DNA of 12,201 bases from JBBAGE01 sp041655055 (GTDB taxonomy: Bacteria > Pseudomonadota > Alphaproteobacteria > Rhodobacterales > Rhodobacteraceae), in the NCBI GenBank assembly GCA_041655055.1, contig JBBAGE010000064.1, positions 1-12,201 of the forward strand, written 5' to 3'. Every line of letters begins with the position of its first letter. Position 1 is the first letter of the stretch. The notes beneath the pieces are model-generated. The model saw only the letters and a list, made by a program, of their open reading frames with translations. It did no database searches and was not told the origin of the DNA. Both the position numbers and the translations under genes were made by a program. Of the stretch, positions 1 to 6,641 are shown one piece after another.

Positions 1-1781
1 ATCTGATCATCGAAGATATTACCGGCGCTTTCCTGCGTGATATGATGGATTGGGTGGATGTGCGCGATTATGGCGCCATTGGCGATGGCGTTACGGATTG
101 CCATGCCGCCTTTGTCGCGGCCAATGCGGCGGCAAATGGCCGAACCATTCTTGTGCCAGCCGGGCAATATTATCTGAGCCAGAATCTGGCGGTGCTGCAT
201 CACATCCGTTTTGAAGGCACGATTATCATGCCCGATGACAAACGTTTGACGCTCCGGCGGGATTTCCATATCAACGCCTATATCGCGGCTTTTGGTGATG
301 AACAGCTTGCCTTTCGCAAGGCATTGCAGGCGCATTTCAATTACACCGATCATGACCGGCTGGATCTTTGCGGTCGTCGGATCGAGATTTATGAGCCGAT
401 CGATGTGCAAGCCACCGTCGGCAATATCACCAGCCTTGAGGTGCGCCGGGTGATATCCAATGGCCTGCTTAGCGCCGAGGAAAGCGAAAGCTGGGCGCCT
501 ACGATCACGACATCGACGGCAAGCTATAATGTCGCCAATCCCTATACGCTCAGCAACGTGGTCAATATTGCCAATGTGCCGGTGGGCGCATTGATTACCG
601 GCGCCGGCGTCGGGCGCGAGGTTTATGTGCGCGCGGTTAATTTGGGCGCGATGAGTTTGACGCTGAGCCAGCCGCTTCATGCTGCCGCATTGAATCAGCA
701 ATATACCTTTACCCGTCATAAATATATGATGGATTTCACCGGTTTTGCCAAACTGTCGCAATTCACATTTGACGGGGTGGAGTTTCAAACCAATCGACGT
801 GCCTCGGCCATTGCTTTGGCCCCGGATGGAGAAACTTTTTATATCAAGGATTGCCAATTTAAACAGTTGATCTATCGTGGGGTCAGTTCAATCGGGACCG
901 GCTGTCAGGATTTGCAGATTGATCGCTGCAATTTCATATCGGGCGAAAGCCCGACTCCGGCGCCAGATCGTGGATCGGTTGGTTTCAATGTGAATGCGAA
1001 TGATGCCAAGATCCGCAATAACCGGTTTCAGCATTTGGGGCATACCGCGATCCTGCATGGCAATGGCCATTTGATTTTGGGCAACCATTGGTTTCAGGGC
1101 GATCAAATCACAAGTGGCGCGCGCAAGGGCGGGTTGATCTTTACCTATCCCAATTTGAAATCGGTGATTACCGGAAATTACATCGACAATAGTTTCATTG
1201 AATGGACGAATGAACATGATGCCACGCCAGATTTCGCCAATGAATTTTCATTTGGCGGGCTGACGATCACCGGCAATATTTTTACCTGTAATGATGTTGC
1301 GCCGTGGTTTTCCTGGCTGGTGATCAAACCTTACGGCCCGGGCCATTTTATCCAGGGGCTTTCGGTGCAGGGCAATACGTTCAAATCGCTGAACGGGGCC
1401 ATTGATCGGATCGAACGGGAGGATGATTCCATTGCCGGGCTAGATTTCGGGCGCGCGCGCAACGTGACGTTTGAGGGCAATACGTTCAATGCAATCAATC
1501 AGTTAACGGTCAATCCGGTGACACTGGAATTCAGCCAGAACACAGCAGCGGTGCATTGGTCGCTGGACGTGAGCGGCTATCTTCCCTTTGGCGGGCGCGC
1601 GCGGATCGTGCAATCGGTGGCGGTGCAGGGGCAGGCGGTGGATGCGTCGAATGCGCCGGTTTTTGCGCTGCCCTATGCGACGCCGAACCACGGGTCGCAG
1701 AATAATCTGGTGCAATTGACCTGGCCGCAGGCCACAAAGGGCACGGTTCAGGTTACCGCGCGGATGGATCGCCCGATTTAG
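1..1781 (+). CDS. Right-handed beta-helix (pectate lyase superfamily) protein, 5'-partial
   Basis: This is the C-terminal part of a large beta-helix protein. The frame is open from base 3 to the stop at 1779-1781, about 592 residues. The first in-frame ATG (42) follows 13 open codons reading LIIEDITGAFLRD with no ribosome binding site, so the true start lies upstream of the window. The segment VDVRDYGAIGDGVTD, just after that ATG, is the N-terminal signature of the pectate-lyase-3 / GH28-related family (Pfam PF12708 type). Downstream come repeated beta-helix rungs rich in G-N-x-F/I turns, such as ITGNYID, ITGNIFT, VQGNTF and FEGNTF. Such proteins usually bind or cleave polysaccharides at the surface or outside the cell. 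I cannot pick out catalytic residues, so lyase, hydrolase and purely structural roles all remain open. Base composition looks somewhat more AT-rich than in the genes to the right. The family call is firm; the substrate is unknown. Confidence 0.85.
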   Translation, partial: LIIEDITGAFLRDMMDWVDVRDYGAIGDGVTDCHAAFVAANAAANGRTILVPAGQYYLSQNLAVLHHIRFEGTIIMPDDKRLTLRRDFHINAYIAAFGDEQLAFRKALQAHFNYTDHDRLDLCGRRIEIYEPIDVQATVGNITSLEVRRVISNGLLSAEESESWAPTITTSTASYNVANPYTLSNVVNIANVPVGALITGAGVGREVYVRAVNLGAMSLTLSQPLHAAALNQQYTFTRHKYMMDFTGFAKLSQFTFDGVEFQTNRRASAIALAPDGETFYIKDCQFKQLIYRGVSSIGTGCQDLQIDRCNFISGESPTPAPDRGSVGFNVNANDAKIRNNRFQHLGHTAILHGNGHLILGNHWFQGDQITSGARKGGLIFTYPNLKSVITGNYIDNSFIEWTNEHDATPDFANEFSFGGLTITGNIFTCNDVAPWFSWLVIKPYGPGHFIQGLSVQGNTFKSLNGAIDRIEREDDSIAGLDFGRARNVTFEGNTFNAINQLTVNPVTLEFSQNTAAVHWSLDVSGYLPFGGRARIVQSVAVQGQAVDASNAPVFALPYATPNHGSQNNLVQLTWPQATKGTVQVTARMDRPI

Positions 1782-1790
1782 GGCGGTTTT
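1769..1790 (+). terminator. Candidate intrinsic terminator overlapping the beta-helix gene stop
   Basis: CGCCC (1770-1774) and GGGCG (1781-1785) form a 5-bp GC stem around a 6-base loop that contains most of the stop codon. A T-G wobble (1769/1786) can extend it, and TTTT follows at 1787-1790. The stem is short, so this is a plausible but modest rho-independent terminator. Confidence 0.45.
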
Positions 1791-1883
1791 GTCACGTTAA
1801 CGTGCATATGCGGGGGCAGGGGCGACTTGCGGGTGTTGGTCGAGGTGGCTAGGGTGGTTAACCCAGTTCACAGAGGCCGCGCG

Positions 1884-2456
1884 ATGAAAGACGATATCCT
1901 TGCCCTTGCGACCCGCCCCGGATTGCCGGATGCGTTGCGGGTTTTGCTGAGCGACTATCCAAGGATCGGCTGGGAAGCCCATCCCAATTTCAGCGGGCTG
2001 GTCGAATTCTGGCTGGAACGGCATCTGATGTTTCGGCAGTTGTTGGAACATTTGAATGCGGATGTTAAGGCCCGGCTGAACCGCGATATTGACCCGGCGC
2101 GTTATGATGCACGGTTGGCGCGCTATGGCTCATTATTGGTTAATCATCTGCACGGGCATCATCAGGTCGAGGATAATCATTATTTTCCGCAGCTTAAGCA
2201 GCTTGATACGCGGCTGGAACGCGGATTTGATATTCTGGACCGGGATCATGATGCGATGGACGGGCTTTTGCATCGTTTCGGCACATCGGCGAACAAGGTG
2301 TTGCGCGCCGATGATGAAGCGGCGGGGCGCGAATATGCGGCCGCATTTCAGACGGAATTGGCCAGTTTCGGCCGTATGCTCGACCGGCATCTAAGCGATG
2401 AGGAGGAAATCATCGTGCCGGTGATCTTGAAAAACGGTGGCGCGGGGCTGAGTTAA
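1884..2456 (+). CDS. Hemerythrin (HHE) domain-containing protein
   Basis: A 190-residue cytosolic protein with no signal peptide or membrane segment. It has the His/Glu pattern of hemerythrin/HHE four-helix bundles (PF01814 type): H47 (LERHLMF), a His-rich block with H88, H90, H92, H93 and E96 (NHLHGHHQVEDNHYFP), H122 (DRDHDAMD), and H169 with E173/E174 (LDRHLSDEEEII). These residues could hold a di-iron centre. Family members bind O2 or NO, or take part in iron handling and nitrosative or oxidative stress responses; which applies here is not visible. An upstream in-frame start at 1827 would add 19 residues. I prefer 1884 because it has AGAGG about 7 bases upstream and removes a non-conserved Arg/Val-rich leader. 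The ABM gene starts 41 bases downstream, suggesting cotranscription. It may correspond to proteins loosely labelled hemerythrin-like in Rhodobacterales. Confidence 0.85.
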   Translation: MKDDILALATRPGLPDALRVLLSDYPRIGWEAHPNFSGLVEFWLERHLMFRQLLEHLNADVKARLNRDIDPARYDARLARYGSLLVNHLHGHHQVEDNHYFPQLKQLDTRLERGFDILDRDHDAMDGLLHRFGTSANKVLRADDEAAGREYAAAFQTELASFGRMLDRHLSDEEEIIVPVILKNGGAGLS

Positions 2457-2497
2457 CGCGGGCTTCGTGTTACCCTGTGCAAGAGGAGGATCAGCCG

Positions 2498-2818
2498 ATG
2501 CCCCGAATCGACAAAACCACCCCGCTGCAGACGGTTATCACCACATTTGAAGTCACGCCCGGCACCTGTCAGGATTTGTTGGAGGAATTGCAAGATGCTT
2601 ATGCGCAATGCATTTCCAAACAGCCGGGGTTTATCGCCGCCGCTTTGCATGTGAATGATGCGCAGACGCGGATTGCCAATTATTCCCAATGGCAACGCCG
2701 CGAGGATTTTCAGGCCATGCTGCGCACCGCCGAAATGCGTGAACGCAATCGCCGGATCAATGCGTTATGCAAGACGTTCGAGCCGGTGATGTATGATGTG
2801 GCGGATAGCATCCACTGA
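2498..2818 (+). CDS. Antibiotic biosynthesis monooxygenase (ABM) domain protein
   Basis: A 106-residue protein with the ABM-like ferredoxin-fold pattern (PF03992 type). A strand near residues 10-19 (LQTVITTFEV) leads to the helix TCQDLLEELQDAY, then QPGFIAAALHVN, and then the strand and helix around YSQWQRREDFQAML. Small proteins of this fold act as cofactor-independent monooxygenases, haem-degrading enzymes or simple dimeric binding proteins. Nothing here distinguishes these, and the typical IsdG-type haem-oxygenase residues are not evident. The start at 2498 is set by a strong AAGAGGAGG Shine-Dalgarno (2481-2489) with an 8-base spacer. The GTG at 2477 would place that site inside the gene and is rejected. 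It lies 41 bases after the hemerythrin gene on the same strand, so the two probably form a stress-related operon. Its TGA directly abuts the stop of the opposing regulator gene. Confidence 0.75.
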   Translation: MPRIDKTTPLQTVITTFEVTPGTCQDLLEELQDAYAQCISKQPGFIAAALHVNDAQTRIANYSQWQRREDFQAMLRTAEMRERNRRINALCKTFEPVMYDVADSIH

Positions 2819-3505
2819 TCAGGCGGCTTCGGGGATAGTGCGCAGCAGATATCCGGCGCCGCGAATGGTTTCGACCATGCGGGGGTCGCCGCCCGCTGCC
2901 GAAATTGCCGCGCGAATGCGGCTGAGATAGACATTCAAAATGCGCGCGCCGGGTTCGTCGGACAGGGCATAAAGCTGATTCATCAGCGCATCGCGGCTGA
3001 TCATGCGGTCATGGGCCAGCGCCAGCATTTCAAGGATTTCATATTCCTTGCGCGTCAGAGGCAAGGGGCGGCCATGGATGGTCACACTCTGATCGCCGGT
3101 GTCGATCTGCAGCGCGCCAAGGCCCAGCACGGGGGCGGCAAAGCCACCGGCACGCCGGATCGCGGCGCGCAATCGGGCCACGAGTTCGACGGCGGGCAGG
3201 GCGGCGGGGATCAGGTCATCGGCGCCATGTTCGAACAGGATCTTGCGTTCGGGCCAGTCCATTTTCGCGGGCACCAATACGAATAGCGGCATGCGCGGAT
3301 GCAGATAACGCAGGCGTCGCAACAGGTGATGCGCCGGCATATCGGGCAGATCGTGATCGATCAAAATGGCACTTTGCGCGCCATCGGTGGCATAGACCAG
3401 CGTTTCGGCCCCGGTATCGGCGCGGGTCAGCAGGAAACCCGCCCGCGCAAGATCGGTTGCAATGGTGGCGCTGTGCCATGTGGTCTCGCTCATCAAAATT
3501 CGCAT
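2819..3505 (-). CDS. OmpR/CtrA-type response regulator with degenerate receiver domain
   Basis: A 228-residue protein: receiver-like domain (about 1-115) plus C-terminal winged-helix DNA-binding domain (about 130-223). In the latter, LTRKEYEILEML, the recognition region ARILNVYLSRIRAAI and the wing hairpin VETIRGAGYLL match the OmpR/PhoB group and recall CtrA-like regulators. The phosphoacceptor position is kept (D50 in AILIDHDLP). However, the second residue of the N-terminal acidic pair is Thr (E7-T8), the switch Thr/Ser is Val (V78), and the conserved Lys is Ala (A101 in GADDLIPAAL). Phosphorylation-dependent switching is therefore doubtful, and no histidine kinase gene is adjacent. The start at 3505 begins at MRIL, the usual beginning of receivers. 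A longer open frame reaches 3853, but it runs into uvrB antisense and is not used. An ATG at 3493 is an alternative start. Target genes cannot be inferred. Confidence 0.85.
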   Translation of the reverse strand: MRILMSETTWHSATIATDLARAGFLLTRADTGAETLVYATDGAQSAILIDHDLPDMPAHHLLRRLRYLHPRMPLFVLVPAKMDWPERKILFEHGADDLIPAALPAVELVARLRAAIRRAGGFAAPVLGLGALQIDTGDQSVTIHGRPLPLTRKEYEILEMLALAHDRMISRDALMNQLYALSDEPGARILNVYLSRIRAAISAAGGDPRMVETIRGAGYLLRTIPEAA

Positions 3506-3540
3506 TTCTGCCCCCGGATGTATCCGCTTGGTCGCTGTCA

Positions 3541-3568
3541 CACCCCATTGAAATGGTATGATGGGGTG
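3541..3568. promoter_or_regulatory. Perfect 8-bp inverted repeat upstream of the response regulator gene
   Basis: CACCCCAT (3541-3548) and ATGGGGTG (3561-3568) are exact inverted copies separated by 12 bases, 36 bases upstream of the response regulator start and downstream of uvrB. There is no T tract on either side, so a classical terminator is unlikely. A dimeric regulator operator, possibly autoregulatory, is the simplest guess. A second short palindrome, CCAGATCTGG, lies at 3578-3587. Confidence 0.4.
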
Positions 3569-3632
3569 CGCAAGCGGCCAGATCTGGGCCAGAATGTGAC
3601 CTATAGAGCTAAAACATTGGTAAACGCCGGTG

Positions 3633-5792
3633 CTAAAATTTTCGCGTGGCCTTGCCGCGATAGCTGCGCGTGCCGCCGCGCCCGCCAGACGAGCGCCCGC
3701 GCGCAGGGGCGCTGGCGGCCTCGATCGCGGATTGGCGGGCCAGCGGATCATCGGCCACGGCCAATTCCACCGCCTCCAGCCGCTTGATTTCATCGCGGAT
3801 ACGGGCGGCTTCCTCAAATTCCAGATTGCCGGCGGCTTTGCGCATGGCGTCATTGAGCCCTTCGAGATGGGCCTTGAGATTGGCCCCCAGCAGCGGTTGT
3901 TCGATCGTGGCGGTCACGCGGTTCATATCGACATCGCCGGCATAAAGCCCGGCCAGCACATCTTCGACATTTTTGCGCACAGTTTGCGGGGTGATGCCGT
4001 GTTGGGTATTATAGGCCATCTGTTTTTCGCGGCGGCGTTCGGTTTCATTCATGGCGCGTTCCATGCTGCCGGTGATTTTATCGGCATACATGATGACACG
4101 GCCATCGGCATTACGCGCGGCCCGGCCAATGGTCTGGATCAGCGAGGTTTCCGAGCGCAAGAATCCCTCTTTATCGGCATCAAGAATCGCCACCAGCCCG
4201 CATTCAGGGATATCGAGCCCTTCGCGCAGCAGGTTGATGCCGATCAGCACATCAAAGGTGCCAAGCCGCAGATCGCGCAGAATTTCAATCCGTTCGATCG
4301 TATCGATATCGGAATGCATATAGCGCACGCGGATGCCCTGTTCATGCAGATATTCGGTCAGATCCTCGGCCATGCGTTTCGTCAGCGTGGTCACCAATGT
4401 GCGGTAGCCCTGCGCGCTGACGCGGCGCACTTCGTCGAGCAGATCATCGACCTGGGTTTCCACGGGGCGAATTTCGATCACGGGATCAAGCAGGCCGGTG
4501 GGGCGGATCACCTGTTCGGTGAACACACCGCCGGTCTGTTCCATTTCCCATGCCGCTGGGGTGGCCGACACAAACACCGATTGCGGGCGCATGGCATCCC
4601 ATTCCTCGAATTTCAGCGGGCGGTTATCCATGCAGCTTGGCAGGCGGAACCCGTGTTCGGCCAGCGTGGATTTGCGCCGAAAGTCGCCGCGATACATGCC
4701 GCCGATCTGGGGCACGGTGACATGGCTTTCATCGGCGAAAACAATCGCATTATCGGGGATGAATTCAAACAAGGTGGGCGGCGGCTCGCCCGGGGCGCGG
4801 CCGGTCAGATAGCGCGAATAGTTTTCGATCCCGCTGCATACGCCCGTGGCATCGAGCATTTCCAGATCGAAATTCGTGCGCTGTTCCAGCCGCTGCGCTT
4901 CGAGCAATTTGCCCTCGGACACGAATTGATCAAGCCGGATGCGCAATTCAGCCCGGATTGCGTTGACGGCCTGTTTGATCGTGGGTTTGGGCGTGACGTA
5001 ATGCGAATTGGCATAGACGCGGATCTGCTGAAACGTATCGGTTTTTGCGCCGGTCAGGGGATCGAATTCGGTGATCGCCTCTAGTTCTTCGCCAAAGAAC
5101 GACAGCCGCCATGCCCGGTCATCAAGGTGGGCGGGCCAGATTTCCACGCTGTCGCCGCGCACGCGGAAACTTCCGCGCTGAAAGCCCTGATCGTTACGCT
5201 TGTATTGTTGGGCCACCAGATCGGCAATCACAGCGCGCTGATCATAATTCTGGCCGGTCACCAGATCCTGCGTCATCGCGCTATATGTTTCGACACTGCC
5301 GATACCATAAATACACGAGACCGAGGCCACGATGATCACGTCATCGCGTTCCAGCAGCGCACGTGTGGCCGCATGGCGCATCCGATCGATCTGTTCGTTG
5401 ATCTGGCTTTCTTTTTCAATAAACGTATCCGATCGCGCGACATAGGCTTCGGGCTGATAATAGTCGTAATAGCTGACGAAATATTCCACCGCATTATCGG
5501 GGAAAAAGCCTTTGAATTCGCCGTATAGCTGCGCTGCCAGCGTTTTGTTCGGGGCAAGGATGATGGCCGGGCGCTGGGTTTGTTCGATGATCTTGGCCAT
5601 GGTGAATGTCTTGCCGGTGCCGGTCGCGCCGAGCAGCACCTGATCATGTTCGCCCATGTCAACGCCTGCGGCCAGTTCGGCGATGGCCTTGGGCTGATCG
5701 CCGGCGGGCTGAAAATCGGTATGCATGACAAACCGCTTGCCACCCTCAAGCTTGGGGCGGTTCTGGGCGGCGGCGGGGGCAAGTTGATCCAT
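3633..5792 (-). CDS. uvrB: UvrABC excinuclease subunit B
   Basis: A 719-residue UvrB, the DNA-damage-verification helicase of nucleotide excision repair, which is loaded by UvrA and recruits UvrC. Visible motifs are: Walker A GATGTGKT (55-62); the damage-probing beta-hairpin region YYDYYQPEAY (108-117); DESHVTVPQIGGMY; the helicase segment FVSATPAAWE; GINLLREGLDIPE; DADKEGFLRS; the Q-x-x-GRAAR motif (QTIGRAARN); and a C-terminal UVR domain (NLEFEEAARIRDEIKRLE) that contacts UvrC. After the UVR domain comes a basic Gly/Ser/Arg-rich tail of about 45 residues. The start at 5792 (MDQLAP) has GGAG about 5 bases upstream. The frame stays open to 5888, but that extension has no family-like sequence. 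At 719 residues it is somewhat longer than E. coli UvrB (673), through the N- and C-terminal extensions. A possible damage-inducible operator lies upstream (5821-5841). Confidence 0.97.
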   Translation of the reverse strand: MDQLAPAAAQNRPKLEGGKRFVMHTDFQPAGDQPKAIAELAAGVDMGEHDQVLLGATGTGKTFTMAKIIEQTQRPAIILAPNKTLAAQLYGEFKGFFPDNAVEYFVSYYDYYQPEAYVARSDTFIEKESQINEQIDRMRHAATRALLERDDVIIVASVSCIYGIGSVETYSAMTQDLVTGQNYDQRAVIADLVAQQYKRNDQGFQRGSFRVRGDSVEIWPAHLDDRAWRLSFFGEELEAITEFDPLTGAKTDTFQQIRVYANSHYVTPKPTIKQAVNAIRAELRIRLDQFVSEGKLLEAQRLEQRTNFDLEMLDATGVCSGIENYSRYLTGRAPGEPPPTLFEFIPDNAIVFADESHVTVPQIGGMYRGDFRRKSTLAEHGFRLPSCMDNRPLKFEEWDAMRPQSVFVSATPAAWEMEQTGGVFTEQVIRPTGLLDPVIEIRPVETQVDDLLDEVRRVSAQGYRTLVTTLTKRMAEDLTEYLHEQGIRVRYMHSDIDTIERIEILRDLRLGTFDVLIGINLLREGLDIPECGLVAILDADKEGFLRSETSLIQTIGRAARNADGRVIMYADKITGSMERAMNETERRREKQMAYNTQHGITPQTVRKNVEDVLAGLYAGDVDMNRVTATIEQPLLGANLKAHLEGLNDAMRKAAGNLEFEEAARIRDEIKRLEAVELAVADDPLARQSAIEAASAPARGRSSGGRGGTRSYRGKATRKF

Positions 5793-5820
5793 CGGCTTCT
5801 CCGTGCTGGACTGCAGATTT

Positions 5821-5841
5821 GATCGCTTTTTGTTCCGGTTC
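5821..5841. promoter_or_regulatory. Weak LexA (SOS)-box-like site upstream of uvrB
   Basis: GATC-N7-GTTC (5821-5835) differs by one base from the alphaproteobacterial LexA consensus GTTC-N7-GTTC, and an extra GTTC follows at 5838-5841. It lies about 30 bases upstream of the uvrB start, where LexA could block transcription. Because uvrB is a classic SOS gene in many bacteria the location is sensible, but the match is imperfect. Confidence 0.3.
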
Positions 5842-5888
5842 AAGGGGGCAAGCGGGCACAATGGCCCAGATGTGATGATCTGTCCCAT

Positions 5889-5917
5889 ATAATCCGCCGT
5901 CCGGGGCGTGTTTGCAA
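5889..5917 (-). promoter_or_regulatory. Candidate uvrB promoter
   Basis: Read on the minus strand, a -35-like TTGCAA (5917-5912) is followed after 17 bases by a -10-like GATTAT (5894-5889). Each matches 4 of 6 sigma-70 positions. The resulting leader would be about 90 bases long and would include the LexA-like site. Confidence 0.3.
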
Positions 5918-5982
5918 CCTAAGCGATAATAACGCTTGCCCGTTCCCCTGCAGCGACCTAGGCTAAGCTTGCAAGCAGCGAA

Positions 5983-6036
5983 TGACTGTCGATTGGTGGT
6001 GCTTTGTGTTCGCTCCCCGCTGCCAATCGGCAGTCA
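5983..6036. repeat. Long imperfect inverted repeat (hairpin) in the uvrB / NDUFS4 intergenic region
   Basis: Bases 5983-5996 pair with 6023-6036 over 14 positions, with a single T-G wobble (5989/6030). Five more pairs, including three wobbles, extend the stem inward (5997-6001 with 6018-6022), leaving a 16-base loop at 6002-6017. No T tract follows on the plus strand, so it is not an obvious terminator. It sits about 97 bases before the NDUFS4-like gene in a 340-base divergent gap. It could be a leader RNA structure, the core of a small RNA, or a dispersed palindromic element. Confidence 0.6.
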
Positions 6037-6077
6037 GTTCATCGCAAGGATTCCCGGCAATTGCGGCGCAATGTCCC

Positions 6078-6108
6078 TTGCGCGGGGTTAGGGTTTTTCA
6101 CATATATA
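6078..6108 (+). promoter_or_regulatory. Candidate promoter of the NDUFS4-like gene
   Basis: TTGCGC (6078-6083) and an AT-rich TATATA element (6103-6108) are separated by 19 bases, 25 bases before the start codon. The -10 region stands out in a GC-rich background; the spacer is longer than ideal. If used, transcripts would start after the 5983-6036 hairpin and lack it. Confidence 0.35.
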
Positions 6109-6132
6109 TCCAAACCGGTGAAGGAGTGTGCC

Positions 6133-6444
6133 ATGCGTGCCCGTATCTATCAGCCCGCCCGCAATGCGATGCAATCGGGCAATGCCCGCAATCAGGGCTG
6201 GGTGCTGGAATTCATCCCCGCCGATGCGCGCCGGATCGATCCGCTGATGGGCTGGACCTCCAGCAGCGATACCCAGACGCAGGTGCGCTTGCACTTTGAT
6301 ACGGTCGAGGCCGCGATGGATTACGCCCGCGCCCATGGGATCGATGCCGTTGTGCGCCCCGCCCAGCCCCGCAAGCCCAATATCCGCATGGGCGGTTATG
6401 GCGAGAATTTCGCCACCAACCGGCGCGGCACCTGGACACACTAA
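6133..6444 (+). CDS. NDUFS4-family NADH:ubiquinone oxidoreductase (complex I) accessory subunit
   Basis: A 103-residue soluble protein of the ETC complex I subunit conserved region family (PF04800 type), homologous to the mitochondrial 18-kDa/AQDQ subunit NDUFS4. Alphaproteobacterial complex I carries a few such mitochondrial-type accessory subunits; this one is expected at the hydrophilic arm near the NADH-oxidising module. Diagnostic segments are the N-terminal MRARIYQPARNAMQSG, the central GWTSSSDTQTQVRL followed by FDTVEAAMDYARAHGI, and the C-terminal YGENFATNRRGTWTH. The start at 6133 has a textbook AAGGAG (6121-6126) with a 6-base spacer. The frame stays open upstream to 6004, but that region is not protein-like. 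No nuo genes are nearby, so it is encoded apart from the main complex I operon. A tRNA-Arg gene follows 48 bases later. Confidence 0.9.
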   Translation: MRARIYQPARNAMQSGNARNQGWVLEFIPADARRIDPLMGWTSSSDTQTQVRLHFDTVEAAMDYARAHGIDAVVRPAQPRKPNIRMGGYGENFATNRRGTWTH

Positions 6445-6492
6445 GGTTTCGCTTGAAGCCCGCCGCAGTTTCGCGCAAAACGCAGGCCATGC

Positions 6493-6569
6493 GGTCCCGT
6501 AGCTCAACTGGATAGAGCACCTGACTTCTAATCAGGATGTTGGGGGTTCGAGTCCTCCCGGGATCGCCA
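6493..6569 (+). tRNA. tRNA-Arg (anticodon TCT)
   Basis: A complete 77-base cloverleaf. The acceptor stem pairs GGTCCCG (6493-6499) with CGGGATC (6559-6565), with one G-T wobble. T8-A9 lie at 6500-6501, and the D stem is GCTC/GAGC. The anticodon stem is CCTGA/TCAGG with loop CTTCTAA, giving anticodon TCT at 6527-6529 (reads AGA/AGG). The variable loop is 5 bases, and the T arm is GGGGG/CCTCC with loop TTCGAGT. The discriminator is G and CCA is genome-encoded. A weak promoter-like pair, TTGAAG (6453-6458) and CAAAAC (6476-6481), precedes it. A small TGGCA/TGCCA stem (6587-6601) follows and may mark the transcript end. No duplicated 3' half is seen in the window, so there is no sign of integration here. 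Confidence 0.97.
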
Positions 6570-6641
6570 AATTTCCGCGCGGGGCTTGGCATTGTGTGCC
6601 AGCGCTTTAGCTACCCCATAGAGCAGCATTTGGGGGATTTC

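Noticed and set aside
3630..5084. 484-codon open frame on the plus strand antisense to uvrB
   Set aside because: It lies entirely opposite a well-conserved uvrB, its protein is rich in Ala/Arg/His/Gly in the way expected of antisense GC-rich codons, and it has no recognisable domain.
5982..6299. 105-codon plus-strand frame starting at the intergenic hairpin
   Set aside because: It has no ribosome binding site, overlaps the NDUFS4-like gene in another frame, and reads as Cys/Arg-rich noise.
6493..6641. tRNA-Arg as an integration site for a mobile island
   Set aside because: I see no repeated tRNA 3' segment, integrase or island gene within the window; the neighbour is an ordinary lipid methyltransferase gene.
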